Assembly (NCBI GenBank): GCA_025403435.1
Contig: CM046340.1
Location: 26,601,710 to 26,665,709 of the forward strand
Length of the DNA stretch: 64,000 nucleotides
Origin: Artocarpus heterophyllus
Taxonomy: Eukaryota > Streptophyta > Magnoliopsida > Rosales > Moraceae
Direction of reading: 5' to 3'
In this document: piece after piece, positions 23,223-36,000 of the stretch
Layout: each line of letters begins with the position of its first letter
How positions within the stretch are numbered: position 1 is the first letter of the stretch
Program-made: the position numbers and the translations under genes
The notes under the pieces: model-generated
What the model was told of the DNA's origin: nothing
The model's input: the letters and a program-made list of their open reading frames with translations, nothing else
Databases searched by the model: none

Positions 23223-24417
23223 TACAGATGGTAAATGATATTGTTGCGAATTAGAGGTTATAATTCTACTAAGAGTAAAAAACATAAATGAAAAATAAGC
23301 AAAAAAACACACACAAAATTTATAATAGTTTACCATCAATGTAAGAGCTATGTCTACTTTTATACGCTACAAAAATTTACTACATGCTAAAAAAATGTTT
23401 TTGTAAGAGAAAATTACACACAATATCTCTCTAGGTTTCCCTATTTCTATATATATGTGTTATTGAGTTGAAAAATAATCTACTGCCTCTATCAGAATAC
23501 ACAAAAAAAAGGTCAATTCCTAAAAATAAATGTTTATCCACAACTGGTCATCGTGGCCTCAGCCTCCCATCGCCACAACGCCTAATGTTGTTTTGCTTTG
23601 GAAATTCCTCAACCTAGCGCAGCTGCCCTGCCTGGTGAGTGTCACGTGCTAGTCACTCTGCTACAAGTACTGATGCTCCCATCGCTCATCACTATGACTT
23701 CCAAGACCCAAAGTCAATCCTTGTAATCCTCTAAGTAGGGTGATAAATTGTCGAGGCTTTAAATAAGGTTGTACACTCCTTAGCAGACACGATAATTTTA
23801 TGCAAAAAAATTTAAAATAAATAATAAATGTTAGTAAAATTGATATATGAGAAAAGGGATACATTACCACAACAAAACTAGTATGGTGTTTAGGAAGTGT
23901 GGCTTGAATCAATTTTAGTTAACAACACTATTGCATGTGATAACTTTATACGGTAGCTCACTTTTTTTAATACTGTAACATGTGAGAACTTTACGCCTAG
24001 CAACCAAAAGTTTTGATTGAATTAAGATTGCCAGACACAGTATAAGTGGATTCACATGCTAGAGATATTTTTAATATCATCCCAAGAACGAATATTAAAT
24101 AAATTAGAGTTTCTCGTTCTAACAGATGAATAATAGGCGATACTAGTTAAAAAAATTGGACTAAATTGGATTTGTCTTAAGTGAACTTGTATGCTCAAGT
24201 GTTCATATATTATTAAATTTCCCATAATTTAGTTTCCATTTATTTTCTCTTGTTTTTGTAGGTTTTATTAATTTTCCCTCTTAATATAGTTTGTCTAAAT
24301 AAAATTGAGAATATTATAATTTCAAAAATTACTAACTTAATCTTCATGAGAATAATACTTTGCTCAAACTATATTGCTTGATATGATTCATGTACCTTGC
24401 GAAAATACACATAAAAT
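23223..24417. other. AT-rich stretch, possibly 5' LTR of the Athila-like relic
   Basis: No gene is recognised. Its right end runs directly into a degenerate Athila-type PBS at 24421, so some of it is probably that element's 5' LTR, but I could not place the LTR start because no second copy is visible. A short GC-rich patch lies at 23525-23740. Confidence 0.35.
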
Positions 24418-24420
24418 TTT

Positions 24421-24438
24421 TAGTGTCGTTGGCGGTAT
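24421..24438 (+). other. Degenerate primer binding site of Athila-like element
   Basis: TAGTGTCGTTGGCGGTAT resembles the TGGCGCCGTTGCCGGGGA-type PBS (Asp tRNA) used by Athila/Tat elements, with differences mostly C to T and G to A. It is supported by the Athila-type gag downstream at 26380. Confidence 0.5.
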
Positions 24439-24462
24439 TATCATCAGCAATATTGATACAAC

Positions 24463-26326
24463 CAGGATCGGCTCAATAAATTTTGGGACCCTAAACAAAC
24501 TATTTAAAAGGTGCCTTTTTATAAAAAAATATATATATATATTTTTATGAGATATTCGAAACTAAAACTTAAAATTAAGGAAACTTTTCAATAACAAGCA
24601 ACAAATTATGTCTGATGAACACAAAACAAAAAAAATAATAACAAACAAAATAAAATTACATCGAAGTCAATAAACAAGTTTCCTATTAAAACAATAACAA
24701 GCTTTGAAGAGCAAATTAGGGCGCAGAGATATGAGAGAAAGAAAATAAGAATTTAGGCTTTCAATTTTGACTCTTAGAATATAAATATATTTTTTGTTTT
24801 TACATTTATTTATTATTACTCTTATTATAATAGAAGAAACTACAATAAGAACCTCTAAAAGATCTTATTAAGAAGACTCATTTATTGTCTATTGGATCGA
24901 CGGCTAATGGTCTAATGGTTAAATTTTAACAAGCTCGTTACAAGTTGGATAAACTTGCACATACCATATTAATTAACCTAAAAAATTTGAAAAAGAAAAG
25001 GCTGATTCAAAACTGTTTCTCCTCCTCCTCTACGAGTCACTTGAGTTCTTCTCCACCACAACAGAGGCGCCACGACGTTGCCACCCCTTCCGTTTGGGTC
25101 GAAAATCAATGGTTACTAAATCCCGATAAAACCATCTGCGACTCCTTTGCCCAGTCCAGCGCATTGGGTCACGAGATTCCGTCGAGATTCCGACACCACC
25201 TTTACTGACCCTGGGTCAAGATGGCAAAGGGCCGACGCAAAACCAGTCACGGTGGTCGCGCGTAGATTCTCCTCGCATCTTCAGCCCCTTTGCCTCCGTC
25301 TCCGACGACCCCCTCCGGCCCATGACCTCTTTCACAAATTTGTCGCTTCAATAGTTCGCGAACCACAATCTTCACCTTACGCCCACAAATCTGTCGCTAC
25401 AACGGTGGCAAATTATGCCCTTCTCCGCTCCCCAATTCCGTCACTACAGTGGCTGCGAACCATGCCTCTGCCTTCTACTTAGATCCCTTTGCTATGCAAA
25501 CTATGACGTCCTCCCTCTGCTCCGTTTACGTCGCCACAGTGGTCACCAGCCTCGTGCGATTCCATCTTCCATGAGTCGTGATGACGGTTTGGTTGGCTCT
25601 ACCTGTTGCCATCGATCGTGAGCTAAAGAAATGGGTTGCCGGAGAAAATGGTTGCCATTATGTCACCGGAGAAATGGGTTTTTTATTTTTTATTTTTTGG
25701 CAATTTTCATTTATTCTATGGAATTATCTGATTTAGAAATGGTTCATATTAAATGTGATTTTTCTGTTGTATATCATATGGCACTTCATTTTAACACTGT
25801 TTGATTTAATCGGACGGCTAAAAGATTGAGTCTTATCAACAAGAGAAAAACAATGGATCTTATTATAGCATTCCCTATTACTATTATTATTATTATTATG
25901 AAGTATTTTATTATTACATTGTAACTAAGTTGAAATTTCATGTTAAAAAAAATCAAGTTGAAATTTGAAATAATAATGGACCAATTTTTATAGAAACGTT
26001 TACGACTCTATTTTGAAAGGAAACGATTAAGTTTCTATTTTGATTTTTTTTTAAAGGGATATTTGTTTTATTTTTTATTTTTCTTTCTTTAATAAAGAAT
26101 ACATAATTATAATTGGTTTGGTTACCTAAAAAATCTCAATGAGGTTTAATGCTCCTAAAAGAATGCCACTCTATCAGCATATAGATAATGAATTTTTTTT
26201 TTTTTTGAATTTTTAAAATAGGACTAATCTAAATACAACCTATTTTTTAAGGAAAAAAATTGGAGCCCTCCTAAATTTAAGGGCCCTAGACTATTGCTAA
26301 CCTCCCTAAAGGTTAAGCCGCCATTG
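24463..26326. mobile_element. hAT-like non-autonomous DNA transposon
   Basis: The left end CAGGATCGGCTC and right end (reverse complement CAATGGCGGCTT) resemble the CA-NGG-CGGC termini of plant hAT elements, and both ends carry a GGGCCC-like block some 20-45 bp inside. The flanks are GATACAAC (24455-24462) and GATACCAAC (26326-26334), an imperfect 8-bp duplication. No transposase frame is visible. It lies between the PBS and the gag of the Athila-like relic, in that element's leader. Confidence 0.5.
24836..25880. mobile_element. GC-rich block framed by inverted repeats, nested in the hAT-like element
   Basis: The left edge CTACAATAAGAACCTC...AAGACTCAT and the right edge (reverse complement CTATAATAAGATCC...AAGACTCAA) form imperfect inverted repeats. 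The core 25015-25625 is strongly GC-rich, with open frames rich in Ser, Arg and Pro and no recognised domain. It looks like a Pack-type element carrying captured sequence, but neither the donor gene nor the superfamily can be named from sequence alone. Confidence 0.4.
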
Positions 26327-26379
26327 ATACCAACTATTTTTTATTTTAATTTAGATGTTAATTTTCTTTTTATTTTGTA

Positions 26380-27480
26380 ATTGCCAAGTTCCTTTTGTTG
26401 CATATGTATCTAAGAGCTTTACAAGCTTTGATCCGGAGATTGAGCAAACTTTCAGGAAGAATAATCGGGAAAAGAAGAAAGGAAAACTTGTTCTTGACAA
26501 CATAGTAAAAAGGGCAAGTGAAGTGAAGGCAGCTGAAAATAGGGCTGTGGGAGAGTATATTACCACTAATGTTGCTAGAATTCTGTCAAGCATTATTACA
26601 CCAATCATAGAGGCCAATTACTTTGAGCTCAAGCCTACAATGATCTCAATGATCTAGAACACATGCCAGTTTGGGTTGCTTAGTGAAGATCCTAATGCAC
26701 ATATCGCATGATTTTACAGTTTTGCGATATAATGAAGTCCAATGGAGACTCAAATGATGCTATCAGGTTGAGCTATTCAGTTTCTCTCTCAAAGACAAGG
26801 CTTGGGGTTGGCTATACTTTCGTCCTTTGAATTACTTCATAACTTGGGATGAACTTGCTAAGAAATTCTTAGCCAAGTACTTTTTGGCATAAAAGGCTAT
26901 CTAGATGAGGAATTAGATCACTATTTTTCGGTAGCAAGACAGGGAGACTTTATCCAAAGCTTGAGAGGGATTCCAAGAATTATTGAGGAGGTGTTCCTAT
27001 CATGGAGCACCCAGATGGACACAGATCCAAACTTTGTACAATAATTTGAACATTAACAATGCAAAGTTGTTAGATGTTGCTGTAGATGGTGTATTGATGA
27101 CGGAGATTACAGATTAGAGTTTCAGCTTGATAGATGAGATGGCATCTAATGATTATAAGTATCCAAGGAGAGAACATTGGCGGGAAAACCAATAGAAATC
27201 CTTGAAGTTGATGCCTAGGTGGCTTTAACGAGCCAAGTTGCTGCTTTCGTAAAGAAATTGGACACAAAAGATGTGAATTTTGTGCAAACCCCAATCCTTT
27301 GTTGTGGACACTGTGGAGTACACAATGAAGTTGAGAGTTGTTTGATGGTGGTGGAGCAAGCTCATTGCATGGATAATTACAATAGTCGGTGATGGGACCC
27401 CAACTCTATACCTACCATCCTAGTTCTAGAAATCACCCTGATTTCTCTTATAGAAACACTAACCCTCAAGTGGGATTGAA
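26380..27480 (+). pseudogene. Athila-like Ty3 gag (degenerate)
   Basis: Fragments in several frames match the gag of Athila/Tat-type elements in order: SFDPEIEQTFRK near 26425; ANYFELKPTMISMI (26612-26655); a CQFGLLSEDPNAHIA-like block; LSSFELLHNLG-like remnants of the Trp-rich gag core; a GDFIQSLRGIPRI segment; and a zinc-knuckle remnant (CGHCGVHNEVESC) near 27303-27345, followed by an Asn/Pro/Tyr-rich tail. Stops and frameshifts are frequent. Lineage is by resemblance to the family; no pol of this element is visible downstream. Confidence 0.65.
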
Positions 27481-29957
27481 ATTAGATTGGGCCAAAAGAA
27501 CAAGCCTTTTTGCTTACTTATAGCCTGCTAAACCACAATCCACGTGGGTTCCAAGAGCATGGCTTGGGGCCACATATCGAGCCCATTCACGCCGAAGGAC
27601 AAGATACTAGGCCTAGGCTTGGGCCTTCGAAAGTACATGGTACAAAAACAACTATCAATACCAATCAATCTTTAATTTTGACCTAATAAATTGTCCAAAA
27701 TTTTCTCAAATTGAAAAAAGATAATTTTAAAAGGTTAATAAAACTTTATGCTTAGTCTTTTACTTCAAAAATATATAGAAGACTTCAAAAATAAGTGTTT
27801 TGTGTATTTTTTTTTTTGTTTTTAAATCTTTTGAGAGTTTTAATTTATTATATTTTACTTAAAGATAATTTGATAATTTTAAATGTCAAAATTAATTATT
27901 GACTAACGTAAGGTATAGATTTGTTTATTAAATCTATTGTAAAAGTATACATTTAATGGAATAAAAGACAAAAAGCATAGTTTTTAGATTAACCGAGGGT
28001 ATAAAAAGGTGAAGACATGACTTGTCAATTTTATATCTGTCTTTTTCAAAAGTATAATATTCAATGTTATTTAAGATATTGAGTATGCTTAGGAAATTGG
28101 TTGGAACTTGAAATTGAAACTTAAAAATTATAGTATATGAGAGCTTTACATTATAGTAAACTTTTGTTTTTTCACTAAAGTATGTGAGAACTTTGCATTA
28201 TAGTAGGCTGAACTTTGTTTTTCTAACATGCTTCCTAAACAAAGCCATTAACATTTTTGGTTTTTCCCTCTAAATATTATCGTGTTTTCCTTTCTCACAG
28301 TGTACTTTTAATTTTAATATGACTTGGTGCTTTTTAGGCATTAATTTGGTTTTTTTTATTTCTCTATAATCAAACGATTTCTATTTTTGGCTTTAAAAGG
28401 AGGACCCATTGAATAAAAGGGAGTTTGGAAAGTCTTTTGTAACCAATTGACTCTAACCAGCTATATTGTAAAGTTCTCGTTAACTATAGTAAAAAGTGAA
28501 AAGTTATTATAGTATATTGTTCTTACATATACAATTTTTAAACCAAAATTTTCAGTTCTAATATGTTTCTCAAACGTCCTGTAAAATAACAACATTTTTT
28601 GTTTTTCCTTTTTCATTTTATAAAATTCATCTACCAGATATATAACAACAATTTTTTTATTTCTTAAAGGTTATACAAAAGTTAGTTGTGATATTCACTT
28701 GGATAGTTTTAATTAAGCAATTTAATATTTTCATCTAGTGTAGCTTTCTTAGAAGACTCTATCTCATATTGCTATTTAGTTGAACATGTTTAATTCAAAG
28801 GATTTTTTTTCGTTGAATTCCAACCAGATCTTTTCCTGAAAGTTCTAATATAAAAATATTTTATTTCCTACGAGATATACTTGTTATCTTTTTCTTGCTT
28901 TGCTTTTTGTGTCCTTTTGGTTCCTTTTTATGGTGTTTGAAAAGCTGGTTCAACAATACTGTAAAACTTTTACATATTACAATAAAAAAGAAAAAAATTA
29001 CTACAATGTAAAATTTTCACATACTACAATATTTACAATTATAATTAATTATTCTAACCACTATACCAAACATCCTATTAATCTTTCCCCCTTCTTTATT
29101 CTTTTGTTTTTCGGTTCCTCTTGTTGTTTCTCTTTTGAGGCTGGCACTCATGCTTTGTGGGCTTCATCTTGCCATTTTGTTTAGTGAATGAAGAATCACA
29201 TTTAGCAAAAAAAAAAAAAAAAAAGGCATTAGCTCGTTTTATATTGTTATCCCTTTAAAAAAATTTTAAGGTAGAACTTTTGCTTTTAAAGATGAGACAA
29301 CTTGACCAAATTGTTATTGCTTACCAAACGAATTGGACGAAATTGTTTAAAAAAGGCTTCAATTATATATATTTTTATTTTAACTTGAAAAAAGAAGAGT
29401 TCAAAAGGTTAGCAGAGAGTGAAAGAATATCATATATATTATCTCTTATATGAGAGAAAAAATTGAGCAAACAAATGGTGAAAATGAAAAATGAAAAAAG
29501 AAAAGAGAACGCGTTGTTATATAGGTGACGTCATAGATGATTTTCTTTCCGTTAACGTCGTGAGGGAAGGTTTAAAAAACAGGCTTACGTGTCAAAGTTA
29601 CTATAAGGTGTCCAAACTCTATCGAAGAGACAACTAAAAGGAATAACGAGATGAGATAGCAAATCTTGATCCTTCTTTTTACCTAAGAGTTTATTTGGTA
29701 TCATTTTTATTTTTTTAAAGAGAAAAAATTATATTTTTTTGTTTCTATTTTTCATTTTCTTAAACAAAAAACATATTTGGTACATTTTATTTGCTTTTTG
29801 CTTTTAAAAACAAAAAATAAAAAATTAGTTGGGTAACGATAATTTTGGTATATATTTTTTTAAACAAGAACAAAAAAATCGTTGACTCGAGGTCGTCGAT
29901 CGAGTTAGATTAGCGAATCAAACTCATCATCAAAGTCGTTCATCAAACTCAACATCA
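27481..29957. other. AT-rich sequence without recognised gene
   Basis: Mostly AT-rich with homopolymer runs. Short variants of an ACTTT-ACAT-TATAGTA motif recur near 28150, 28195, 28500 and 28965, suggesting decayed small elements. The frame at 28900-29184 has no recognisable domain and low-complexity composition. I see no RNA gene. Confidence 0.5.
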
Positions 29958-30554
29958 TCAACTTTTTTGAAAAACATTATGCTCCGCTGCTGGCCTACCG
30001 AACTAGAAGTCTGGCCTACCAGTCTACGATTATCGGCTTACCGTTCGGCTTGTCGACAGAGCTGAACCAACGTTTTTCCAAAAAATAGTTTTTTAAGCAG
30101 TTTTTCAATTTTATTTTCAACAATTCAAAAACATAAAAAATTTATAAACATAGAAAAAATAGAACTCTTATCATCTCCATCTTCTAGATCCGTCTTCACT
30201 TCGAATGATTATTTAATTACAAAATTTTACAAATTTATAATTAAAAAAATAAATCCTAGACGATGACGATAAACTGCCATCTAATTAAATGAAAAAACTT
30301 AGATATACAATCCAACATCTAAGAAACCATAACCAGCACAAATTAATTAATTAGTTAATAATTAAATAAAAATTTAATCATTAATAATTAATTAATAAAT
30401 ATCCACCACATAATCTCATGACAAGATTTAATTATATAGAAACTTTAGAGTGCCAACTCTCTAAAAAATTAGATTCATGCATAGGAGAGAATAAGGTCAC
30501 ATAATCCATGTACATAGCTTGATCACAAACCCATAAAATCGATGTAAAAACCTA
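29958..30554 (-). mobile_element. Truncated leader of copia element I
   Basis: It matches the leaders of elements C (about 7770-8320) and A. Homology begins near 29958, so the rest of the internal region is missing. It contains palindrome units at 29990, 30011, 30033 and 30045 (spacings 21, 22 and 12 bp). Confidence 0.7.
29990..30056. repeat. Palindrome array in leader of element I
   Basis: Four decayed units, such as CTGGCCTACCGA at 29990 and TCGGCTTACCG at 30033. They sit at the leader position equivalent to 522-724 in element A. Confidence 0.65.
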
Positions 30555-30566
30555 GCTCTGATGCCA
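30555..30566 (-). other. Primer binding site of element I
   Basis: The minus strand reads TGGCATCAGAGC, one mismatch from the initiator Met tRNA complement, adjacent to the LTR end at 30569. Confidence 0.85.
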
Positions 30567-30568
30567 AT

Positions 30569-32481
30569 TATTGGTCATAGCAAAATTTTAAAAAATTTAA
30601 AATCAGAGTATTTTTTAAAACACAAGCTTGGCATGCTCAATATATAAATTAACGATAGATTTTACTAAATCTTTTCATATACTAAAGTGGGCTCGAATTT
30701 GTGAGAGAAGAACCTTCCAGAAGAGCCTCAACCAACTGGTCTTCTTTGCCATTCTCTATCCATGATTGGAGTGCAGGTGGTTGCACGTCATACACCTTTT
30801 CCTCTAGTGACTCCCTTTCCAACCACTTGAGAAGACCAGAGCTATAGTTCTTGATATTAAACAATAGCTCTTAGGGTGTTTTTAGAGTTTTTCTTACTAG
30901 AGTACTCTAACTATGCTTCTCGAATGATTTGAATAACAAAGAAAACTCACCCTCTATTTATAGTAGTCGGACCTTGGGCTAATCATTATTAGATTAAGCC
31001 TCAAAATTTGAGTTCAAAGTAAAAACATGTAAGGCGGAATCTAACTCTAACTACCGCAGTCGACTACGCCTAGTGTATCCCGATCGACTGCGTGGTCGCG
31101 ATACTAGAGTTTGAATCGAATTCATACTCCTCAAGCTGATCTGATAGATCCAATCTCAACAAATTAGATAAATTCTATCTTATTTGACTCAGACAATCTT
31201 TATATATCCTCAATTTTAATTCAAATAGCCCCATAGAAAACTTATCTAATTAAAATGGTTATATACAGATGAACCCATGCAAATAAAATATTATTCAAAT
31301 AATTCAACATGTTTATCTTGAATTAATTCACAAAAATAATTCAACTGATAAACTAACACGAATTATTAAATCCAATCAACTTGAATTTTAGCCAATCTAA
31401 TAATTTAACATAAGTTACCAATACATAAGAAAAACACGCAATATCATTATATGATTTATTAAAGCCAACAAAGGAGACCCAATGAATATATATAGATTAA
31501 GCTTCTATAATTATAAAATACAATATCACAGATACATATTTTATAATTATCAACTCTAAAGCTACTCCAATAAAAGCTTAAACCTACACTCTCGAACTAT
31601 AAAAAATTACATAGCTCCAAAAGCTAATCGTTCATAACATATCATAATGTGTCATATCCTCATAGGATGTCCATAATCAGCTTAAGGATAAACACTGTTT
31701 TACTTTCCTGATTATTTTTATCTTACGTTTCATTATCACACCATTGGAATACTTACTATCCATAGATAGTATACCATTCGATTACATCAATGTATCCAAA
31801 TGGTTGAGCGCCCTAGTCTTCCGATTACATGATAATGCATATAAGAGAATATCATTAACTCCAATAACAGGTCCACGTCAATCAAGAGTCATGTCTCTAA
31901 CGTACTGGTATGCGTACCTTCATTGAGTCAGGATGTCACCCTTTTGGTACATCAAAAGACATAAGTCAAGATGAGGCCTATTGGTCATTTCTAGATTAAG
32001 ACACAATACATATGATTATCTACAATGCACAAATAGAATTATTAACCAAATCAATTCAACTTTTTGTTCAGATCTAATACGTCGTCACCTATGATAATGC
32101 ACTAATGTTTTTACTCGTGGAGTCATACTCCGATGACCAAGAAGGCCATCTTCCATTAAAGATGTAGACAACATAACAATCAATGTAGACAACATAACAA
32201 TCTTAGCATGAATAAAGTGCCCAAATTTATTCCCCCGATTGTGGAACTTATGATTTTCACCATCACCTTTGAGTTATATGTCTTTCGCATAATTTGTACA
32301 CTATGTGCACGATTCTTAAAGATTTAGACCGACAGTCTCAGACTTTTGTTTGCTTATCATACATTTAACAAAAATGAACACAAAGAAGACAATATTTGGT
32401 ACTTAATAACAAATTCTTTATTGATAAAATGTCTCAAAAATATATTACAGTATTTTACTCCTTAAGGTACTATATCTAACA
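30569..32481 (-). mobile_element. 5' LTR of copia element I
   Basis: About 1,913 bp, same family as LTRs A, B and C. On the minus strand it starts TGTTAGATATAG at 32481 and ends at 30569 (terminal TGTTGG decayed to TATTGG). A TATA sequence is at 30954-30966. On the right it abuts Ty3 integrase sequence at 32482, so the element inserted into a Ty3 relic. Position 31056-31100 holds GTCGAC-type palindromes instead of the TCGGC/GCCGA array. Confidence 0.88.
31056..31100. repeat. GTCGAC-type palindromes in U3 of LTR I
   Basis: GCAGTCGACTAC (centre 31059-31064), then GATCGACTGCG (centre 31083-31088) and GTGGTCGCGA. Each is a near-palindrome around GTCGAC; the first two centres are 24 bp apart. They lie about 100-140 bp upstream of the TATA box on the minus strand, the same slot as the arrays at 1750 and 5400. 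Confidence 0.65.
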
Positions 32482-33060
32482 GGTCAACCATTCATTGGGA
32501 GCTCTATTATGAAGCCTAGTGAAAAGGAACATCTGGGAATGAGATTTGTTGCTTGAACATGCTGAGTTTGCTTACAATTAGCATTAAGCTAGACCACTGG
32601 TTGCAGCCGATTTTAGATTCTCCATGGGAAGAATCCAACAAGTCCATTAGATTTATCACCATTACTCATCCATGCCAATTTTAGTTGTGACACCAAAGAG
32701 AGAGCCAAGTAAATCAAACAACTTCATGAGCAGGTTCAAGACAAGATTAACAAAAAACTTAGAAATACAAAAGATAGGCTGACAAGCATAGGCGAAATGT
32801 TTCATATAAGGAGGGAGACAAAGTGTGGATTCATTTGAGGAAGAAACGCTTTCCTAATCGAAATTTCCTAAAGCTTTAACCAAGGGCTAATGGTCCCTTC
32901 AAAGTATTGTAAAAGATTGGTGAGAATGCATACAAGATTGGGCTACCTGGTGATTATGGTGTTTTGGCTACTTTCAATGTGGCAGACTTATCACCAAACC
33001 TAGATAACGCGCCACTTGACTAAAGGACGAGTCCTTTCCAACTAGGGCAAAAAGATGGAG
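32482..33060 (+). pseudogene. Ty3 integrase C-terminal relic
   Basis: Broken frames give DLLLEHAEFAYN, IHLRKKRFPNRNFLK, ANGPFKVLQKIGENAYKI and PGDYGVLATFNVADLSPN in order. This is the end of a Ty3 integrase of the type seen in CRM/Reina-like chromoviruses, where the ADLSP motif lies near the polyprotein end. Many stops are present. Its 5' side is cut by LTR I. Its gag and RT are not in the window; the Athila-like gag at 26380 is probably a different element. Confidence 0.65.
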
Positions 33061-36000
33061 ATGATAAAGGCTCAATAAATCTGATTGTAGCCCATGGAGC
33101 CCATAGCCCATTCAGCCCTAATGCTACATTTTTTGAATAGCCCCTAGTGGTGTTCATAACTTCCACTAGTTGGCTAATTAATTGAGGAAGAGTTACAAGT
33201 GTTGAGTTAAATGGGGTTTTTATTGCATTCTTAATTAGGGGTTTTAAGTGTTTATGTTATAGATTTTTATTATTGTATGTAAATGGTTGAGTGCTTTGTG
33301 GTCATTAGTGTGTTATTTAATGTGTTAAATGGCTTATTATGATTTTCAACATTATTGTAACTGATTTATCCATTGGAGGGTTTGTTCCAAGGCTATTTAT
33401 TTGGTATTTTCATATTTGTAACGAAGTGAATTGTTTTGAGTGTAAAACTAATGTAATTTCTATCCTAAACCCTGAATTTCTTATCTTTGGTGGATTTCCA
33501 AAGTGGTGAATTCAAAACCTAAGGGTGTTGATCGAATATGTATCCCTTAGTTAATTAACCTTGTTCAAAAATTACAAGTTTAAGTTTCATTTCATTTTAA
33601 AACCCTGACCTAGTTTTTCTTCAATCCTTTTAGCCGTGATTTCAAAATTAAATTCCAGTATGAGCAAATTAAGAATCACATTATCATTGTTATAAGGGCT
33701 TCTATCAAGGGAGAATTTTTGTAATTAATCTTAAAAAAAAGTAAGATTTTGATTATGAATAGGAATCATTCAGTGGGATGAAGATATATTTACACAACCA
33801 TTGAGTTAAATGATGAAAGTTGCAAAATTGATTTGTGATGAGACTTAAAAAATGCACTTTTTTTAACATTAAAATCAATTATTTTGCATTAATATTTCTT
33901 ATAAAACTCCTAAATTACAGCAATTTATTGATAAACCATGTTTTTGTGTCTTGGTGTGAAAATGTGTTTAAAAACGTGTTTTTAATGTATTTTATGTTTA
34001 ATAATATTTTCGGTAATTTTGAGAGTTGTTTTAGTATGTTAAATATGTATTTAATCTATAATAGTCAAAACCGTAAAAATAATAAGTGATTATTTTATTT
34101 TGAGTCTTAATGCTTAATAAAATGTTTTGAGTTTATAAATATGTTTTATTATATTTTTAGTAATTTTTAAAAATATTTCAAAGTCTTAAAAATTATTTCT
34201 ATGCTAAACTAAAAAGAGACTGAAAATCTTAAAAGTTTATAATTATTTTTATGTGTTTTAGAGAAAAATAAATATTTTTAATATTTTTTGTAAATACTAC
34301 GTTTGTAAAATAATTAATTTTGTCTTTATATTCTATCTTTAAATTTGAAATCTAGTAAAAAAAATAGAACAAAACGGCACCAAAACAGGTAAAATCGGAC
34401 ATCAAATGCATCAATAGCACAACAAATATTCGAATTTATCTACGAGTAGCCATGTGGTAGCCCTACAGCCGTCGGATGTGCCACCAGTTGAATCCGAACC
34501 GTCCGTCTGCCAAGCAGTCAGCAGCCCATCAGCATTGCGTCAGTAGTGGAATCCACGCGTCGTAAATCTTTTGGGCCGTGCGTCACAAGCGCCGACAAGT
34601 CGCCAAACACGTCAGAAGGGAATCTCAGATCTGCCCAATCACGTGCAGACGTTCACAATGCAACCGTTTTCCTAGCCGTTGATCTGTTGTCCAAGACTGA
34701 TCCTACTGTTAGGGACTGGTCCCAGTGGTTCCCACTCGGGCCCATTATTAAGCCTGTCTCTAGACCGTTAGATCGTATCTTTAAAGGTCCAGATTGTGCC
34801 TGTTTAGTACGTCTAACCGCTGCGCTGCAGAGAATCTCAACGAGCTTCTCAGACAATGAAGGAGGCTCCTACGCGTGGAGAATTGAGAGAAAATAGATCA
34901 TTACGATCCGAGTTTTTCGAAAATATCTACAGTAAAAATAATTAAAAAATTGTGTAAATAGTAAAATTTTTAGGCTATAACTACCGGATATCAGCCCCAA
35001 TTCCTGCAACCCCTCTTCGTAGTGTAAAACACTACTGTTTAAATAGTTAGTTTTTAGTTTTTAGTTTTAGTTTTTATTTGAATTTTTAGTCTATTTTTTG
35101 TAAAATATTTTTTAGTTTTTGTTGTAAAAATTGTGTTCAATAATATTTGTAGTATTTTATTTTTCTTTTAACTAAAGTGAAAGGCAAAAATTCTGACAAA
35201 ATTACTTAAAATATTTTTTAGTTTTTCTTAGTTTTCTAAGCAGTGATAATGCCAAATTATTTTCTTAGAAAACTTAGGATTTCAATATTTTTTTAGCTAG
35301 AACTTTTTCAAAATTATAGTTTTGATTTATCAATGATATAGACTGGCATGAATAATGCTTGGGAGGACCTTGATTAGTCGTAGATGAAGAATGACTGGGT
35401 AAATGCTTAACTTATTATATTGGTTTTTATTTTAGTTAAGTTTTGTTGAAATGGTACCCATTTATCAAGTTGTGTTTTTGCTACATTATAGACATGAAAT
35501 GACACTGCAAATGCTTGGTAACTCTTGATTTATTGTCGACATAGGATGACATAGTGTATTCTTAAACCAACTAATAAATAAATAAAAAAACTAAAATATA
35601 TTTAAGATAATTGTCAGAACGGAACCTTTAAACCTCGTCTCTATTATTATTGTTTTTATTATCGTTACTCTGCTTAAGTTATCTGTACCTGTTGTTGAAA
35701 TTCCATTTTTATTTACCTGTATTTCTTGTTATTAAAGTTTCAAATTGTAAAAATCTAAAAATGAAAAATGTTGTAAAAATATGTAAATATTATAAATAGA
35801 TTATGTAAATAATAAATATTAATCTTCATATTTTTCATTTTAAATAAAAAGAAAAAGTGAATATAACATATGTATTAGATTCACCGACCTCAAATTCATT
35901 GAATAAGTATTACTTGAGACAACCTTAAGGTTGAGATTATTTTAGAATGTGTTTATAGACACCCAATCAACTTGTTACGCCAACCACCTACTATATATCT

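Noticed and set aside
26380..33060. Athila-like gag and the Ty3 integrase relic as one element
   Set aside because: The integrase end (ATFNVADLSP type) belongs to a chromovirus-like branch, whereas the gag is Athila-like, and nothing between them is recognisable pol.
33835..34089. 84-codon frame, hydrophobic
   Set aside because: Very AT-rich, Phe/Asn/Leu-dominated, no domain; expected by chance in such DNA.
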